From Muricea muricata (Eukaryota; Cnidaria; Anthozoa; Malacalcyonacea; Plexauridae): 64,000 nt of DNA. The position numbers and the translations under genes were made by a program. Positions 22,186 through 33,484 of the stretch are shown in pieces. Under the pieces are notes generated by a model that saw nothing but the letters and a program-made list of their open reading frames with translations, was not told the DNA's origin and did not search any database. How positions within the stretch are numbered: the stretch's first letter is position 1; each line of letters starts with the position of its first letter. The stretch is taken from contig OY979718.1 of assembly GCA_963855995.1 (NCBI GenBank), positions 33,334,559 through 33,398,558 on the forward strand. The letters run 5' to 3'.

Positions 22186-22792
22186 TTTCACTATGACGAA
22201 CAAAGGAAGAATTAAGAAAAGGGAAAAATATTTAACTGTAAAAAGGGGTATATTTTACAATATCTGCGTGACATCAGTAGACTGTATTGATTGTGGACTA
22301 TGGACTTAACTCGGTTGTAAATATCATTTTCAACATGTGTCTGACTCTAGAATTTGGATGCTTAATGCAGTTGAGATATTCTCCATTGTGATTGTAAAAC
22401 AAGATTTATAATCTATATATGTAGAATGTTCATTTAGTTCATGTTTTCCCCCTCTGGAAATGTTAAAAACTGATGAATGACAGGACTGCTTGAGTATATG
22501 AAGTAAAGATATAAAGCACAGCATATATAATAGAGAATAGTCAGTAAAGCTGATTGAGTCAGAAAATATGACATAAAATTACTACATATTTTTATACAGT
22601 AGATATATCTCATTCTATTCTATTTCGTAAGCCTTGTCACAACGTTAATACATTCATTTTGCACTATCGTAACAAATTGTGACTGGGACTCACAACATCT
22701 TTGGCCAATAACAATTACTGTGAACTCCGAACAAAACACACAATACAATGTGGTATATGCATAATACATACATATACATAAGGATATAATAT

Positions 22793-23294
22793 GTATATAA
22801 ATAGAGGATATTACACGGCGGTGCGAAGATATGAATTTTATCTTCGAGTGGTTAAAGCAATATTTTACGAACGAGCGCAGCGAGTGAGTAAAATATTGTT
22901 TTCACCACGAGAAGATAAAATTCATATTCTCAAACCGCCGTGTAATGTTCTGTTTATTATATAGTTGTAAACAATTTAAGACCCAAGTCAGTAATATTAA
23001 TTTTCGATCAATAATGCTAAAAACATGGCTTTATTTCAATATTATTTAAGCTAAAACAATACCTGTTCATCATTTTAGTGTTTTCTTGTATTATTTCCAT
23101 TTTTTCGGCACAAACATGTAGTTTTTTTTTCTTTAAACAAAGGTGAAAATATGTTCGCTGCTCTTACAAATATCGCCATTTTGAAAATACAAAATTATTG
23201 GCGGGAAATGATCACGTGATCGATATCTTCACTAGTGAAGATATGGAAAATATCTTACGGTGTATTTTCAGTATCTTACTGTCAACTATATAAT
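22793..23294. mobile_element. TATTATATA-ended MITE, copy 2
   Basis: Near-identical to 9962-10420 over its right 350 bases and its left 60 bases. It differs in the hairpin loop, where this copy carries an extra nested palindrome (CAATATTTTACGAACGAGCG ... GAGTGAGTAAAATATTG). Ends CAACTATATAATA. Confidence 0.75.
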
Positions 23295-23306
23295 AAATAT
23301 ATGTTA

Positions 23307-23440
23307 TTTACCGGATTGGAGGTCCGTCCTGGAAAGAAAATTTGTCGAGGTCTCAAAAAACCCGCAGAGGCCGAAGGCCGAGGAACGTTCTCGAGACCGA
23401 GGCAAAATATTTTCCAATACGGACCGACCTAAACGGTAAA
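23307..23440. mobile_element. MITE, TTTACCGG family (copy 2)
   Basis: Ends TTTACCGGATTGGAGGTCCG and CGGACCGACCTAAACGGTAAA; internal AGAGGCCGAAGGCCGAGG small palindrome. Sits 12 bases after the previous MITE. Counterpart at 6609-6730. Confidence 0.65.
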
Positions 23441-23644
23441 CAACTTTTGTAAGCGATGCTCTAATTCACAAGAATTTTAGTATGTGAACTACTATTTGAG
23501 ATCAGTTGTGTTTACTTTATTGCAAGTAAGGCTGCCAAACAGCCAAGACGACGCGATAAAAACCCTTTAGTTTTGATGTAATTGCTGCTTTTTCGCGCCA
23601 CACCACAATAAAAAAGGTAAATGTATCAAAATTTGTTATCTTCC

Positions 23645-23766
23645 TGTTCAGTAACGTTACCGGTAACGTTACCAGTAAAGTTACCAGTAATGTTACCAGT
23701 AATGTTCCGGTAGCGTTACCAGTAATGTTACCAGTAATGTTACCGGTAACGTTACCGATCAAACTC
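23645..23766. repeat. 12-bp minisatellite GTTACCAGTAAT
   Basis: About ten tandem copies of a 12-base unit GTTACC(A/G)GTAA(T/C) with GTAACGTTACC palindromic variants. The overlapping frame encoding repeated Gly-Asn-Val/Ile-Thr is a consequence of the repeat, not evidence of a protein. Confidence 0.8.
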
Positions 23767-24018
23767 ATACGTTAACATGGAGCGTGTCGGGGGCACCACA
23801 AGACGTCTATCCCGGGGAAAGAATACTCCTATTTGGATTGCTCTCCAGATCAGCCAAAAGTCACGAGGAGTGCCATTTTTGGCTGGATAGTATTGTAGAG
23901 AATCAAATATTTACAATGGAAACGCCGTGTTGCGGACACACAAGTCATTGTCGTTGTTTTCAAAAATAGGTAGTCGTGCAGTCCATAGGAAAATACACAA
24001 TTGCTGATTCAGATGCTA

Positions 24019-24494
24019 GTTTATTATATGAGTATAGAGATTTACGTGTAGTATTCGGCTGAAATAAAATTCGTATTTCACTGCATACTACATTTTTCAC
24101 ATGTGAAAAAAGTCGTATGAGCGTTTTGATTGGTGGTACGATATTTTTTCACATGTGAAAAAAGTCGTATGAGCGTTTTGATTGGCTGACATTTTCTCAC
24201 CAAAAAAATTCAACACCTGTTCGCAGGCTGATGTAAACATGGAGTCCGATTTTGTCAACTTACTGAGGAGAGAGATTTATGACATTTTGTCTGCAAAAAA
24301 TCTCGAGAGATCATGAAGAAATACATTTGTGGTTTCATTAACATGAAGTAAACCTCATGGTTGCATTTTCTGCACGAAAACAAATCGTTAAATGGTAAGA
24401 AATTTTATTTTTATATTTCGCTTGTATTTTGTTGTCCGTCAGTATATCAAATATTTGGTGTCTCTATACTCATCTTTACACTCATATAATAAAC
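24019..24494. mobile_element. MITE with GTTTATTATATGAG ends
   Basis: Left end GTTTATTATATGAGTATAGAGA, right end TCTCTATACTCAT...CTCATATAATAAAC, perfect over the outer 14 bases and over an inner TATAGAGA block. Inside, a roughly 54-base unit (TTTTTTCACATGTGAAAAAA then GTCGTATGAGCGTTTTGATT) is tandemly duplicated near 24092-24190. Confidence 0.65.
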
Positions 24495-24497
24495 AAT

Positions 24498-24649
24498 TTA
24501 CTTCATGGTTGGTTCGTTTGTACGATTTTTATTATTCACTCGTTGTGAAGGATCGCTAAACTCACTCGTTCGCTGCGCTCACTCGTTCGTTTAACGATCT
24601 TTCACAACTCGTGAATAAAGATCGTACGCACTCACCAACCATAAAGTAA
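24498..24649. mobile_element. Foldback MITE
   Basis: TTACTTCATGGTTGGTTCG at the left pairs with CACCAACCATAAAGTAA at the right. The stem continues through GTACGAT.TTTATTATTCAC / GTGAATAAAGATCGTAC and GATCGCTAAAC / GTTTAACGATC. The loop CTCACTCGTTCGCTGCGCTC is a short inverted repeat. Lies directly beside the preceding MITE. Confidence 0.65.
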
Positions 24650-24661
24650 TCTCTATATTCA

Positions 24662-24790
24662 AAATGGCGGCGCGCGCTAATAAATGTTCAAGATGGCGGC
24701 TAACGTCAGCATCATAGATGTAGGAGACCTAGATTGCTGACGTATACCCATAGATATAGGAGACCTAGATAGCTGACGTATACCTAGCGG
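24662..24790. repeat. Relic of the 61-64 kb TIR plus tandem 36-bp repeat
   Basis: About 50 bases here (GGCGGCGCGCGCTAATAAAT then TCAAGATGGCGGCTAACGTC) match the terminal inverted repeats of the Polinton-like element at 61.2-64 kb. They are followed by two tandem copies of a unit containing TAGGAGACCTAGAT-GCTGACGTATAC, the motif found at the outer ends of the 3713-5155 element. The two families thus meet here. Confidence 0.6.
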
Positions 24791-24794
24791 AGGT

Positions 24795-26980
24795 GGGGTC
24801 AACAAGAGAAATCCAACATGGCGGAACAAGAGGGCAAAAAGACTATAGACTCTATTACAAAATCGACGATTTTTGCAAATTTTGCCGTCCCTTTGTTTCG
24901 AAACTCATCTGATCAAGTTTTATGAGAAGGAGAAACATAACGCAAAGATTTTAAGCATATATTTGAGTAAATTTAATGAAAAGGCGCAAAATTATTCATC
25001 GATAAAAGTTCATGTGAAATGGTCTCTTGGTGAGTTCGAGCCATTGAGTTCTATTACATCTGGAGAGAGCACGCCAATCTCTCTTCAGTCAAGCAGTTGA
25101 AGCCAAAAACATGGCCGATTTCTGACGAATCATCACGCCATTTGACGCCATCTCACGCCATTTGACGCCATATCTATGGCAACGGCTAAAGGTAGTAACC
25201 GCTAGCCAGGCTCAATTTTGAGCCCGCGGCAGTTTTCACACCCCCCTGGATGATATGTTGATCTTTTTCGCAGTGAATTTTTTGTCAATGAGAATGATTT
25301 TGATGAATTTTTTGGGACTTTTACGATTTATTCAAACGTGTTCAAGTTATTCATTATATACTTGGCCTTGGACAGGAACGGAAAATTAATTAAAGTCTTC
25401 AAAATGTCGACAATTGCAAGATTTTTGACGTGATGAGGCTCGTGATGAGGAACACCGACCTGAATCATTTGAAGTTTTGTGTTTAACAGGTATTTGAAAC
25501 TAGAGTTTCTATCTTTTAAGTTTATTTTTTCAATTTTCACGTTCAATGTTGTTCTATATAAAATTTGTAAGCTTGACGCCTGAATATACTATACAGTCTT
25601 ACATTAAATGTACAGATTTATCATCGTGTTATGTATAACTTGGATCAGTTGGATGTAGGAAGTTGAAATTGCCTTCTGGTATATTTTATATCTTTGAAGT
25701 ATAAAAACAGGGTCCTGAAGGGCTACTAATCCCGTTGTCCAAGTGCACAAAGCTTTCTATTGTTTTGTGGGAAGTCCCAGTGCATGGAATCCTATTTTCC
25801 CAGCAAAAACATGCATTTCCCAGCTACCAGTTTACCCTTTTCAGGACCCTCTAAAAATCTCATATTTCTGCCAAATTAGCTCTTTTATTCAGGTATATTG
25901 ACACAGTTTGTAAAGTTAACCACCCTGTATGCAATCAGACAGTAAAATACATACATTTTCTACTCTGGCACAAATTGACACATATGTCTGCAAAAAAAAC
26001 ATCTCACCCTGATTTGTGGGTCCTATGCCTTTTTAAGGAAGGGGAGTCAAAGTCATCATTTTCCTAATACAATTTTCTGCTGATTACATGAATCCTATAT
26101 CCAACCACCATCCCCTAGATGATGCCAATGTGTATAATTTCACAACCTTTCTTGTCAATGTTGTTTTTGTTTCTAGTAAACACTGTAAAGTTGACACCTG
26201 GTTTGTGCAGACTCTTACATGTTGTTTTTGTATTCTAGGAGAATGTCTAAAATACATGCAAAGTATCTGTTGGAAATTGGAGACAGCAATGATGCAGGAC
26301 TAATTTTGAACTTTTTTAATTTGGCTTTTTACATGTATCATTACTAGCTTAACATTAACAATGTAACTTTAAGAATAGTAATGACTACTGTACAATATAG
26401 AATTTGACATTTTATTAAATTATTCATCATATCATAGATATGACATGATAAAATTTCTGTCTCTGTTGTTTTACATATGTATGCTTTATGCCATGTTGAG
26501 GTGAGGTTCTTGCAGTAGATAGGTCCTACAAAATGAGAAAACATTATCAAGTATATTGATATATTGTAGTACATTTTTGCCTTTACAACACAAGGATACA
26601 CAAAGAAAAGCAAATGTCTTTATTCTATAAGGGTGGAACTATCAAGGATTCTTAAATACTGATAAGTCAATGATATTTACAATTATAATTACACAATTTT
26701 ATTTTTACAGAGTGACCCCACTCAATACTGGGCCCCTGTATTTGGTCTTGAAATGTCTAATTTTCTATGCAAATATGCAGTCACCTATTGTATCTTTAAA
26801 AGGCTTCAATGGCTAATACAAAACTTAACAATGAAAACATGCAGTTTTCTGGACCCTGTCACTTCTAAATTTCTTCTGATTGTTAATACAAAGTGTGAGT
26901 TACATTGGTGCATTTGGAAAACAAAACCTCTTATATGCTATGTCCTGGATTTTTCCCTTTTCTACAGCTGACATTTTTCT
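24795..26980. other. No supportable gene; possible introns
   Basis: Mostly AT-rich. CACGCCATTTGACGCCAT blocks are repeated at 25130-25170. Weakly similar stretches (TCAATGTTGTT ... TAAGCTTGACGCCTG and TCAATGTTGTT ... TAAAGTTGACACCTGG) near 25545 and 26157 look like an old duplication. Several possible acceptor sites (near 26237 and 26710) precede short open stretches, but nothing identifiable. Confidence 0.35.
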
Positions 26981-26983
26981 CAG

Positions 26984-27174
26984 GTATTGGTTTTGCACAT
27001 AATGGCAGGTACAAACCTAAAACAAAGCGATTGTGTACTTTGTTTAAATATTCTGGTAGTATCTACTTTCTACATAAGCAGCTTAGCCGAAAAGAGTTGC
27101 ATAAAGATGCTGCTGAGTTCTGGAAAGTCATGCTAACATATGCAACAGCCTTCAGCAAAACAAAACGAAGCTAG
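26984..27174 (+). CDS. Possible terminal coding exon, product unknown
   Basis: A pyrimidine-rich acceptor (TTTTTCTCAG) at about 26984 is followed by an open frame of some 60 codons, basic and without low complexity (FKYSGSIYFLHKQLS region, then AAEFWKVML). It ends at a stop (TAG, 27172-27174), and AATAAA follows three bases later with an A-rich stretch after it. Acceptor, frame, stop and polyadenylation signal together suggest the last exon of a rightward host gene. I do not recognise the family, and the upstream exons were not found. Confidence 0.35.
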
Positions 27175-27975
27175 CAATAAAAATACAATGCTCAAAAGAA
27201 AAAAAAACTATGTCAATAATCTTTTGCCATTTGTATATAAGATCTACGCGTTTGTGTGATCTAAAAACACTTCATTACTAAACAGCACAAACATCGAAGC
27301 GTGTTGCCGTATCTGTATTAAAATCGTACGCAAAATACAAAGTATATGTTGTGTGAAACATACCTGAAAGAGGAATTCCCCTGCATTTATAGCAGATTCT
27401 TGCTCCGACAAGTAAGGCAAACACCTTTTTTCACCGTTAAGCAAATGTAGTATAAAAATATATTCAAAGAAATCAAAATATTTTAAGATTATTTCCTTTT
27501 TCTCGCCATCTCGTAAACAATTTTTTGTTAAAAACCAGGGGGGCGAAGAGCTTTGTCGGACGTATAGCATCGCATTTTGGGTCAGTGGTAGCTACCTGTA
27601 GCCGGGAACCAATCGGGAACCAATTTTGCAAATCGCCGCCATTAAAATGGCTTCAAAGATGGCGGCGCGTGCTTTCTCCAGATGTAATAAAGCTCAGTGG
27701 TTCGAGCGTTTCATTGCCTGAAATCCTCGCTATGTTGACATATAGCCTCTTGAATGGTTTCCAATATTGTAACAAGTATTCGGAAAACAATAGAGGAATA
27801 GTATGAGAAATAATTATCGTAATCGTATTCGTTCAAAACTTTCAAGACTATTCTCAGTTCCGTGTTGACGTCACGTCCCCAGATTCACGCATGCGTGAGA
27901 AACTGCAGTGAAAACAAAGCGACACGCAGGTTATGGATATTGCGACAAATTACTCATTAAACAGCTCAAATTACA

Positions 27976-29766
27976 ATGTCATCGTACAACAGCGTCGAAT
28001 TACCTACTGAAGCAAAAGAAAGGTACCTGAAGAAATTGGAGTTGTGTGGTTTGAAGCAAATTTGCCCTTACCAACTCCCTGGAGATGCTTGGATTGACGA
28101 TCCTACAAAATGGCCGTCACTTGAATGGCCTGAAGTTTATGATTACTTAATCAATACTCCTGGCGTTTTTACCAGAGAGGCGATGAAAAACAGGAAGAGT
28201 TTGGAAGCTCACAACCAATTTACAAGTGGATGGGTAAGAACAGTGCATTATTATCCTGTCGAACACAAATCAATAGCTATTTTCAAAGCTGAAGTAACAC
28301 CTTCGCAGCGCATTAATGATGAATGCCACACTCCCTGGGTTGCCTTATCTATGAAGGATACAGTGCATGTAATTGCTGCCCACTGTTCCTGTATGGCAGG
28401 ACTTGGTGAATCGTGTTCTCACGTTGGTGCGCTACTCTTTAAAATGGAAGCGGCAGTTCGGCTTGGCTACACAAAAAAGGCATGTACTAGTGAAGCGTGT
28501 AAATGGAACAATGACTTTGTCAAAAAGGTTAAGGGAGAACCAATAAGCAAGATCAAATTTTACACTACAAGAGCTACATCTGCTAAAGTTTAACAGAGGA
28601 AAAACAATCCCAAGAATGCAAAGGTGAGACTTCCTCCATCGTGGCAAGACAAGAAGAATTTGCTGGCCAAACTCTCTCAAGTACCAGTAGCAACAAAGCC
28701 AGTAGTGTTGCATTGTTTCTCTGACTACTGTAAGAGTTTTGTGCCCAAATACACACCAGCAGAACGTGCACAGCTTCCTAAATCTCTGAGATCAATTTAT
28801 TCACCTGAAAATTCTGGGAAAGACCTTAAAAAACTATCTGAGGAGACCTTAAAAACAATGTCACTATCATCAACTTCAGTGAATTATATATATAAACAAA
28901 CAAAACAACAATCTAAATCTCAGCTCTGGCATGAAATTAGAACTAGTGGTATAACAGCATCAAGTGCACATGATGTGTTACATACAAAATTAGAAAACCC
29001 ATCTGTATCACTTGTAAAAAGAATCTGTTCCGAGTCAAAAATGTGCTGTACAAGTGTGCCATCATTAAAATGGGGCCTGGATCATGAAAAAGTTGCTTTG
29101 GAACAATTTCGTGTGTTAATTGCTAAAGAACATAACTCTTTTGAAATTCAAGAATGTGGGTTGAAATTATGTGACAGCATGCAATATATAGGGGCTTCAG
29201 CTGATGGTCTGTTAACTTGTCAGTGTCACCAGAAAAGTTATACATTGGAGGTGAAGTGTCCATATTCATTACGTGAGTCAGAGACATTAGAATACGCAGT
29301 AAAGTGCAATACATTTTGCTTGAATCATGATAAAAGCCTGAAAAGAAATCATCGGTACTACACACAGGTTCAACTTCAGTTGTATGTGTATAATGTTGAT
29401 CATGGCTATTTTATCATATGGACACCAAAATGGGTGTTTTACATTCTCCTTTCAAAAGATATTTCTTTCATTTTCCCCATGCTTTTGAAACTCAAAGAAT
29501 TCTATTTACAAAATATTGTCCCAGAGCTACTTACAAGAAAGCTTGAACATAGTATAGACAAGGCTGCTAAACCTGCCCAAGAGATGAAAGAAAAAACATT
29601 GTACTGTTACTGCCAAAAAGAATACAATGATCAAGAAACATGGATCGGTTGTGATTCAACTTCATGCAAATGGTAATGGTTTTATTTAGAATGTGTCAAA
29701 CTGAAGAGAGTACCCAAAGGAAATTGGTACTGTCCAAAATGCCGGAAAGCCAAAAAGAAATTTTGA
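27976..29766 (+). pseudogene. ISL2EU partner protein: SWIM zinc finger, YqaJ nuclease, PHD finger
   Basis: About 596 codons in one frame from ATG 27976 to TGA 29764-29766, interrupted by two in-frame TAA codons (28591-28593 and 29674-29676). Residues 1-205 include a SWIM-like zinc motif (HCSCMAGLGESCSHVGALLF, C-x-C...C-x-H). The middle contains the YqaJ/lambda-exonuclease-type fold: LWHEIRTSGITASSAHDVL, LKWGLDHEKVALEQF, the catalytic ASADGLL and LEVKCPYSLRE (Asp...Glu-x-Lys triad). The C-terminus is a PHD finger (CYCQKEYN...WIGCD, then LECVKL and WYCPKC). There the second stop falls inside the finger and a Tyr stands where His is usual. The nuclease is thought to assist transposition, but its role is unproven. 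Shares the element with the convergent transposase, 475 bases between stops. Confidence 0.8.
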
Positions 29767-30240
29767 CTATGAAAAATTAACAAGAATATAGTCCAACTGC
29801 GCAAAGTGAACAAAGATTTATAAAATTGTTTAACTGTATAGTCATTAAATATTTTGTTTTGGTCATTCAAAAACTTTTATAAACTTTTAGAACTTTGGAT
29901 TGTCGAATATTTACTGTAGTTTGCATGCATTGCACTCATTGTGATGATAAATTACTTGATGGCAAACTGATACAAAATCTACATTTTATGTGGAGTACAT
30001 GTCTACTTTTGCAGCATGTTTCAGCACAAGCTTTTTGTTCAAGTTTTTTCTTCTATGGCACCTCCCTCATATTATTATTGAACCACATCCTATTAGGCAA
30101 CAAAATGTGAAAATCTGTCTCTACCTCAACAAAATATTCTAATTGTTATTTTTGTTCTTTGTCTTTCTCATTATAGACAATACTACTTCCAAGATTAGTA
30201 AGAATTGCACATGCATGCATGATTTTGTCAATACTTGCAA

Positions 30241-31653
30241 TCATGACGTTATTTTCTTCATCTTGGCAAACTTGTTTTTGATTAAACCAATAACCCTTTC
30301 TATGTGAATTCGTATTGCGGCAATTTGACGTGTAGTTTCAACTTCTTTGGCTGATAGCTGATTTTTACCTTCAGTAAAACTTGGAATAACAAGTTCTACA
30401 CCACATTTTGCAGCAAATTCATCAGTCAGTGTAAAACCACGATCAGCCAAAATTTGATCCCCTGGGTTATGTGACAACTCCATAAAACCAGATTCTTTAA
30501 CAAGCTCAACATCTGATATTCGTCCACCCCACGCCTGTGAGAGGAATGATACTGAGCCTTGTGGGGTACAAGCAATTAAGAACTTAACAGTTGAACGTTT
30601 CCTGTAATTAGAGTATACACAAGCTCGAGCATTTAATTTCTTTGGACGGTCAATAAATGTCTCTGTACAATCAATTATACCTGTTAAGCGAGGAAAATAC
30701 TGTTTAAAGGTTTTAGGTAAGGTTTGTACACCAGCATCATGGTCAGGCCATTTGATCAAGAAGGATAATTTATGGTAAATTAAGTCAATCCATTTCCAAA
30801 AGATATTGTTTAAAGATGTTTTGTTGCTGTTGAACTGGTCTGCAAGGCTCACCCACCGTGAATTTAAGCGTAACTTAACTAATGTCATCAGAAGTTGATC
30901 TTCATGTGACAACTTCGCTTTAGAATTGTCTGGCAAATATCCTTTAAGATATTCAAAGATTACTTCAAATATGTCCACACTAATTCCTGTGTAATATTTG
31001 AACTTTTTTGGTTGTGCTTTTAGTGACTCAAATGACAAAAATTTTAACTTCATTTGTTGGATCGTCTGACATGCAGACATTTTTTCAATTCTTAATGAAT
31101 CACATTCTACTTGCAGACTTGCATTTGAATCTTTGAACTGATCTCTTTCGCTTTCGAGCTTTGTTAACGTGGTTGATAAAGCTTCCAACTCTTTCTCTGC
31201 AGTATTCACCAATGTATCCTCTTCCCCTGACTTCGTACTGTTTTCCCCAGTAACCATGTCCGATTGGGATGAATGGGTCACAACTGTCTTTCTAGCCGAA
31301 GAAGCAACGTTGCTCATCATTTGTCTGCGGTTTGCTCTCTTTGTAGCCCTTTCAAGCCTCTTCAATTTGAGTTCGCTTTTTTGTTCGATTCGGGAAACAA
31401 ATACGAATTTAGACGGTAAGTAATCTGGATGGTTGGGGTCCTTTGATGGCTTGCCGTAGATAAAATGTTCACCACAAATATACACATTCTTGCCAGAGGG
31501 ATTCCAAGGCGAACCATCACTATTCTTTCGCTTACAAGCTGCAACCCATTTTTTTCGGCGCTCAATATCCTTATTTGGAAACCTGTAAAAGCCAGGTTTT
31601 TTTTTCATTCTGTTGTGGTTAGTGCAACCAAAAGCAACGCAACTTAAAGGCAT
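30241..31653 (-). CDS. ISL2EU transposase: THAP domain and DDE_4 nuclease
   Basis: An uninterrupted frame; I start at the Met at 31653 (Met-Pro, the THAP N-terminus) rather than three codons earlier. That gives 470 residues. Residues 1-85 form a THAP zinc finger: CVAFGC, then GFYRFP, W in KKWVAAC, CGEHF, and the closing P-S-K-F. It is followed by a basic linker, a coiled coil (about 150-200) and a helix-turn-helix region (about 250-300). The DDE nuclease shows GIIDCTETF (first Asp), QILADRGF (second Asp) and HIERVIGLIKNKF (Glu), so the triad is intact. The THAP domain should bind the terminal or subterminal repeats. The reading frame is intact while the partner gene has two stops, so mobility may depend on another copy's partner. 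Confidence 0.9.
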   Translation of the reverse strand: MPLSCVAFGCTNHNRMKKKPGFYRFPNKDIERRKKWVAACKRKNSDGSPWNPSGKNVYICGEHFIYGKPSKDPNHPDYLPSKFVFVSRIEQKSELKLKRLERATKRANRRQMMSNVASSARKTVVTHSSQSDMVTGENSTKSGEEDTLVNTAEKELEALSTTLTKLESERDQFKDSNASLQVECDSLRIEKMSACQTIQQMKLKFLSFESLKAQPKKFKYYTGISVDIFEVIFEYLKGYLPDNSKAKLSHEDQLLMTLVKLRLNSRWVSLADQFNSNKTSLNNIFWKWIDLIYHKLSFLIKWPDHDAGVQTLPKTFKQYFPRLTGIIDCTETFIDRPKKLNARACVYSNYRKRSTVKFLIACTPQGSVSFLSQAWGGRISDVELVKESGFMELSHNPGDQILADRGFTLTDEFAAKCGVELVIPSFTEGKNQLSAKEVETTRQIAAIRIHIERVIGLIKNKFAKMKKITS

Positions 31654-32010
31654 CTTTTTCAACTTTTAGTCATCTTTTTCAACTGTCAGTCGCCATTCAT
31701 CGTGATGTATTTTCACTACAGTTGCCGTTGCTACGCAACAAATTAATTAGGACACACGAACACGGAACTGAGAATTACTGTATTAGACATTTAGACTTGA
31801 AGTCACATGTGTTCACCAGAGATTGCTTGCAGTGTTTGTTTAATCGATTTCAAACACCTGCTTCTACAGACTGTCCGTGGACGAATAAATTTTCAGTTTT
31901 AATTGTTAACTTGAGTGTCATTTCTGGCTTTCAACTCAAGTGATATTATATATTATTCAGTTAACTGCTATTAAATTTAAGTAATTTTAACAGTACAATT
32001 TATATTGAGG

Positions 32011-32957
32011 CAACTTACCAAAGTTGAAAAGAGCATAAGATCAAAGGCTTGTGCTCATTAGCTTTCATCATGTGTAGTTTTCAACTTGTTTAGCAAGGTA
32101 ACTCACATCCATTAACAGGTGTCTGATAGTGACATGGGAGAGAACACTTACCAACACAAAGTTGGAACACTGTGATGACTAATATCAATTTACATTCATT
32201 TCAGAAGTTACTGAAACTGCAAGATCAGCGCCAATTTATTTAAAAATTAGCAAGAACATTTTTAGTTTGGAGACACGATGATTGACTGTTATGGTGTCTT
32301 CATAATTTACAGATATGCATTTGAGATGTTAGAATGAAAAAAAGTTATTGTACAGGCAATTGTTCTCTTTTTAATATAATATTATTTTACATTGTTTATT
32401 TATACTTTATGCAAGTGTGGAGAGTTATTTCTTAAACAAAAGTTTGGTGATATATTTTCTGAGCTGCATTGTGTATTATTATAGGATATAACTATGTTTC
32501 ACAATATCTTCTCATTAAAGTCTCACTATTACGCTTGGATGTACAAAATTAGGTGTTACATTAAAAGTAATAATAAAATTAACTGCATTCATGTGGTAAT
32601 TTTTCAAGCAAATTTTTTTTATTGAATTTGCTGTTTAGGGCTATTTAAGATATGCAAGAGCACCTTTGTCTCAAATACATATCTGTAAATTATGAAGACA
32701 TGACCATAACTGTCAATCATATTGTCTTCAAACTAAAAATGTTCTTGCTAATTTTTAAACTAAATTGGTGCTGATCTTGCAGTTTTCAGTAACTTCTGAA
32801 ATGAAAGTTAATTGATATTAGTCATCACAATGTTCCAACTTTGTGTTGGCAAGTGTTCTCTCCCATGTCACTATCAGGCACCTATTAAAACTACATATGA
32901 TGAAAGCTAATGAGCACAAGCCTTTGATCTTATGCTCTTTTCAACTTAAGTAAGTTA
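32011..32957. mobile_element. Long inverted-repeat element, about 950 bp
   Basis: Left arm about 32011-32345 and right arm about 32640-32957 are reverse complements over some 310 bases. They share CAAAGTTGAAAAGAGCATAA, ATCAAAGGCTTGTGCTCATT, GACATGGGAGAGAACACTT and AAAAATTAGCAAGAACATTT, with scattered differences. The loop of about 300 AT-rich bases is non-coding. It lies close to the ISL2EU right end but shares no sequence with its TIRs. Confidence 0.7.
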
Positions 32958-33484
32958 GTAGTATATGTGGGACACTTTAGGTCATTTTTACCACTACTGC
33001 GCATGCGCGAGTTTTTTTCCAAAATGGCCGCCAAATTTTTTTAAAATTTGTGACACGCAAAATTTCCAGAAATCCAAGATGGCTCACCACATACGCCAGG
33101 AGGCGACAAACTATCATTTTTCGCCCTTTTGAGCGATGTTTTTTAAAAATTCAAGATGGCGTCATTAATTTTGAAAAAATGCTGACACTGCATTTTTCGA
33201 AAAAATTGAGAAAATTTCAAAAGTGTTTTTTCGAAGAATTGTAAAAACAATGAAGTTTTGTAAAAAGTGCCACCGCCGCATCGTCGAAAAATTTAATGGT
33301 CCACTTAATTATGTTTGGGATATTGATATAAGGTATGTCAGTGTAATATTAACGTTACTGGGAATGACGATGGTACTAAAATTGTCGTCCAACGCAGGAA
33401 GGGGATTTGTAAGGTAAATATGGAACCGGTCGAGACTTAAAAAATCAAAAAATTTTAAAACCTTTAAAAAGGTTTTAAAATAAA

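Larger units (their letters stand above)
27852..31773. mobile_element. ISL2EU-type DNA transposon, complete with TIRs and AT duplication
   Basis: A 3,922-bp element bounded by perfect 15-base terminal inverted repeats TCTCAGTTCCGTGTT (27852-27866) and AACACGGAACTGAGA (31759-31773). AT is present on both sides (27850-27851, 31774-31775). Inside are two convergent genes: a THAP/DDE transposase on the minus strand and a SWIM/YqaJ/PHD protein on the plus strand. ISL2EU is the eukaryotic superfamily of the PIF-Harbinger group characterised by a 2-bp AT duplication and a YqaJ-type nuclease partner; domains and boundaries agree independently. Confidence 0.85.

Noticed and set aside
23517-23768. Gly-Asn-Ile-Thr repeat protein
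   Set aside because: Pure product of a 12-bp minisatellite; frame ends at the array edges.
28591-28593. TAA read as a sense codon (alternative genetic code)
   Set aside because: Other genes here (ISL2EU transposase, EGF/vWA gene) use TAA as a normal stop; decay of a transposon gene is simpler.
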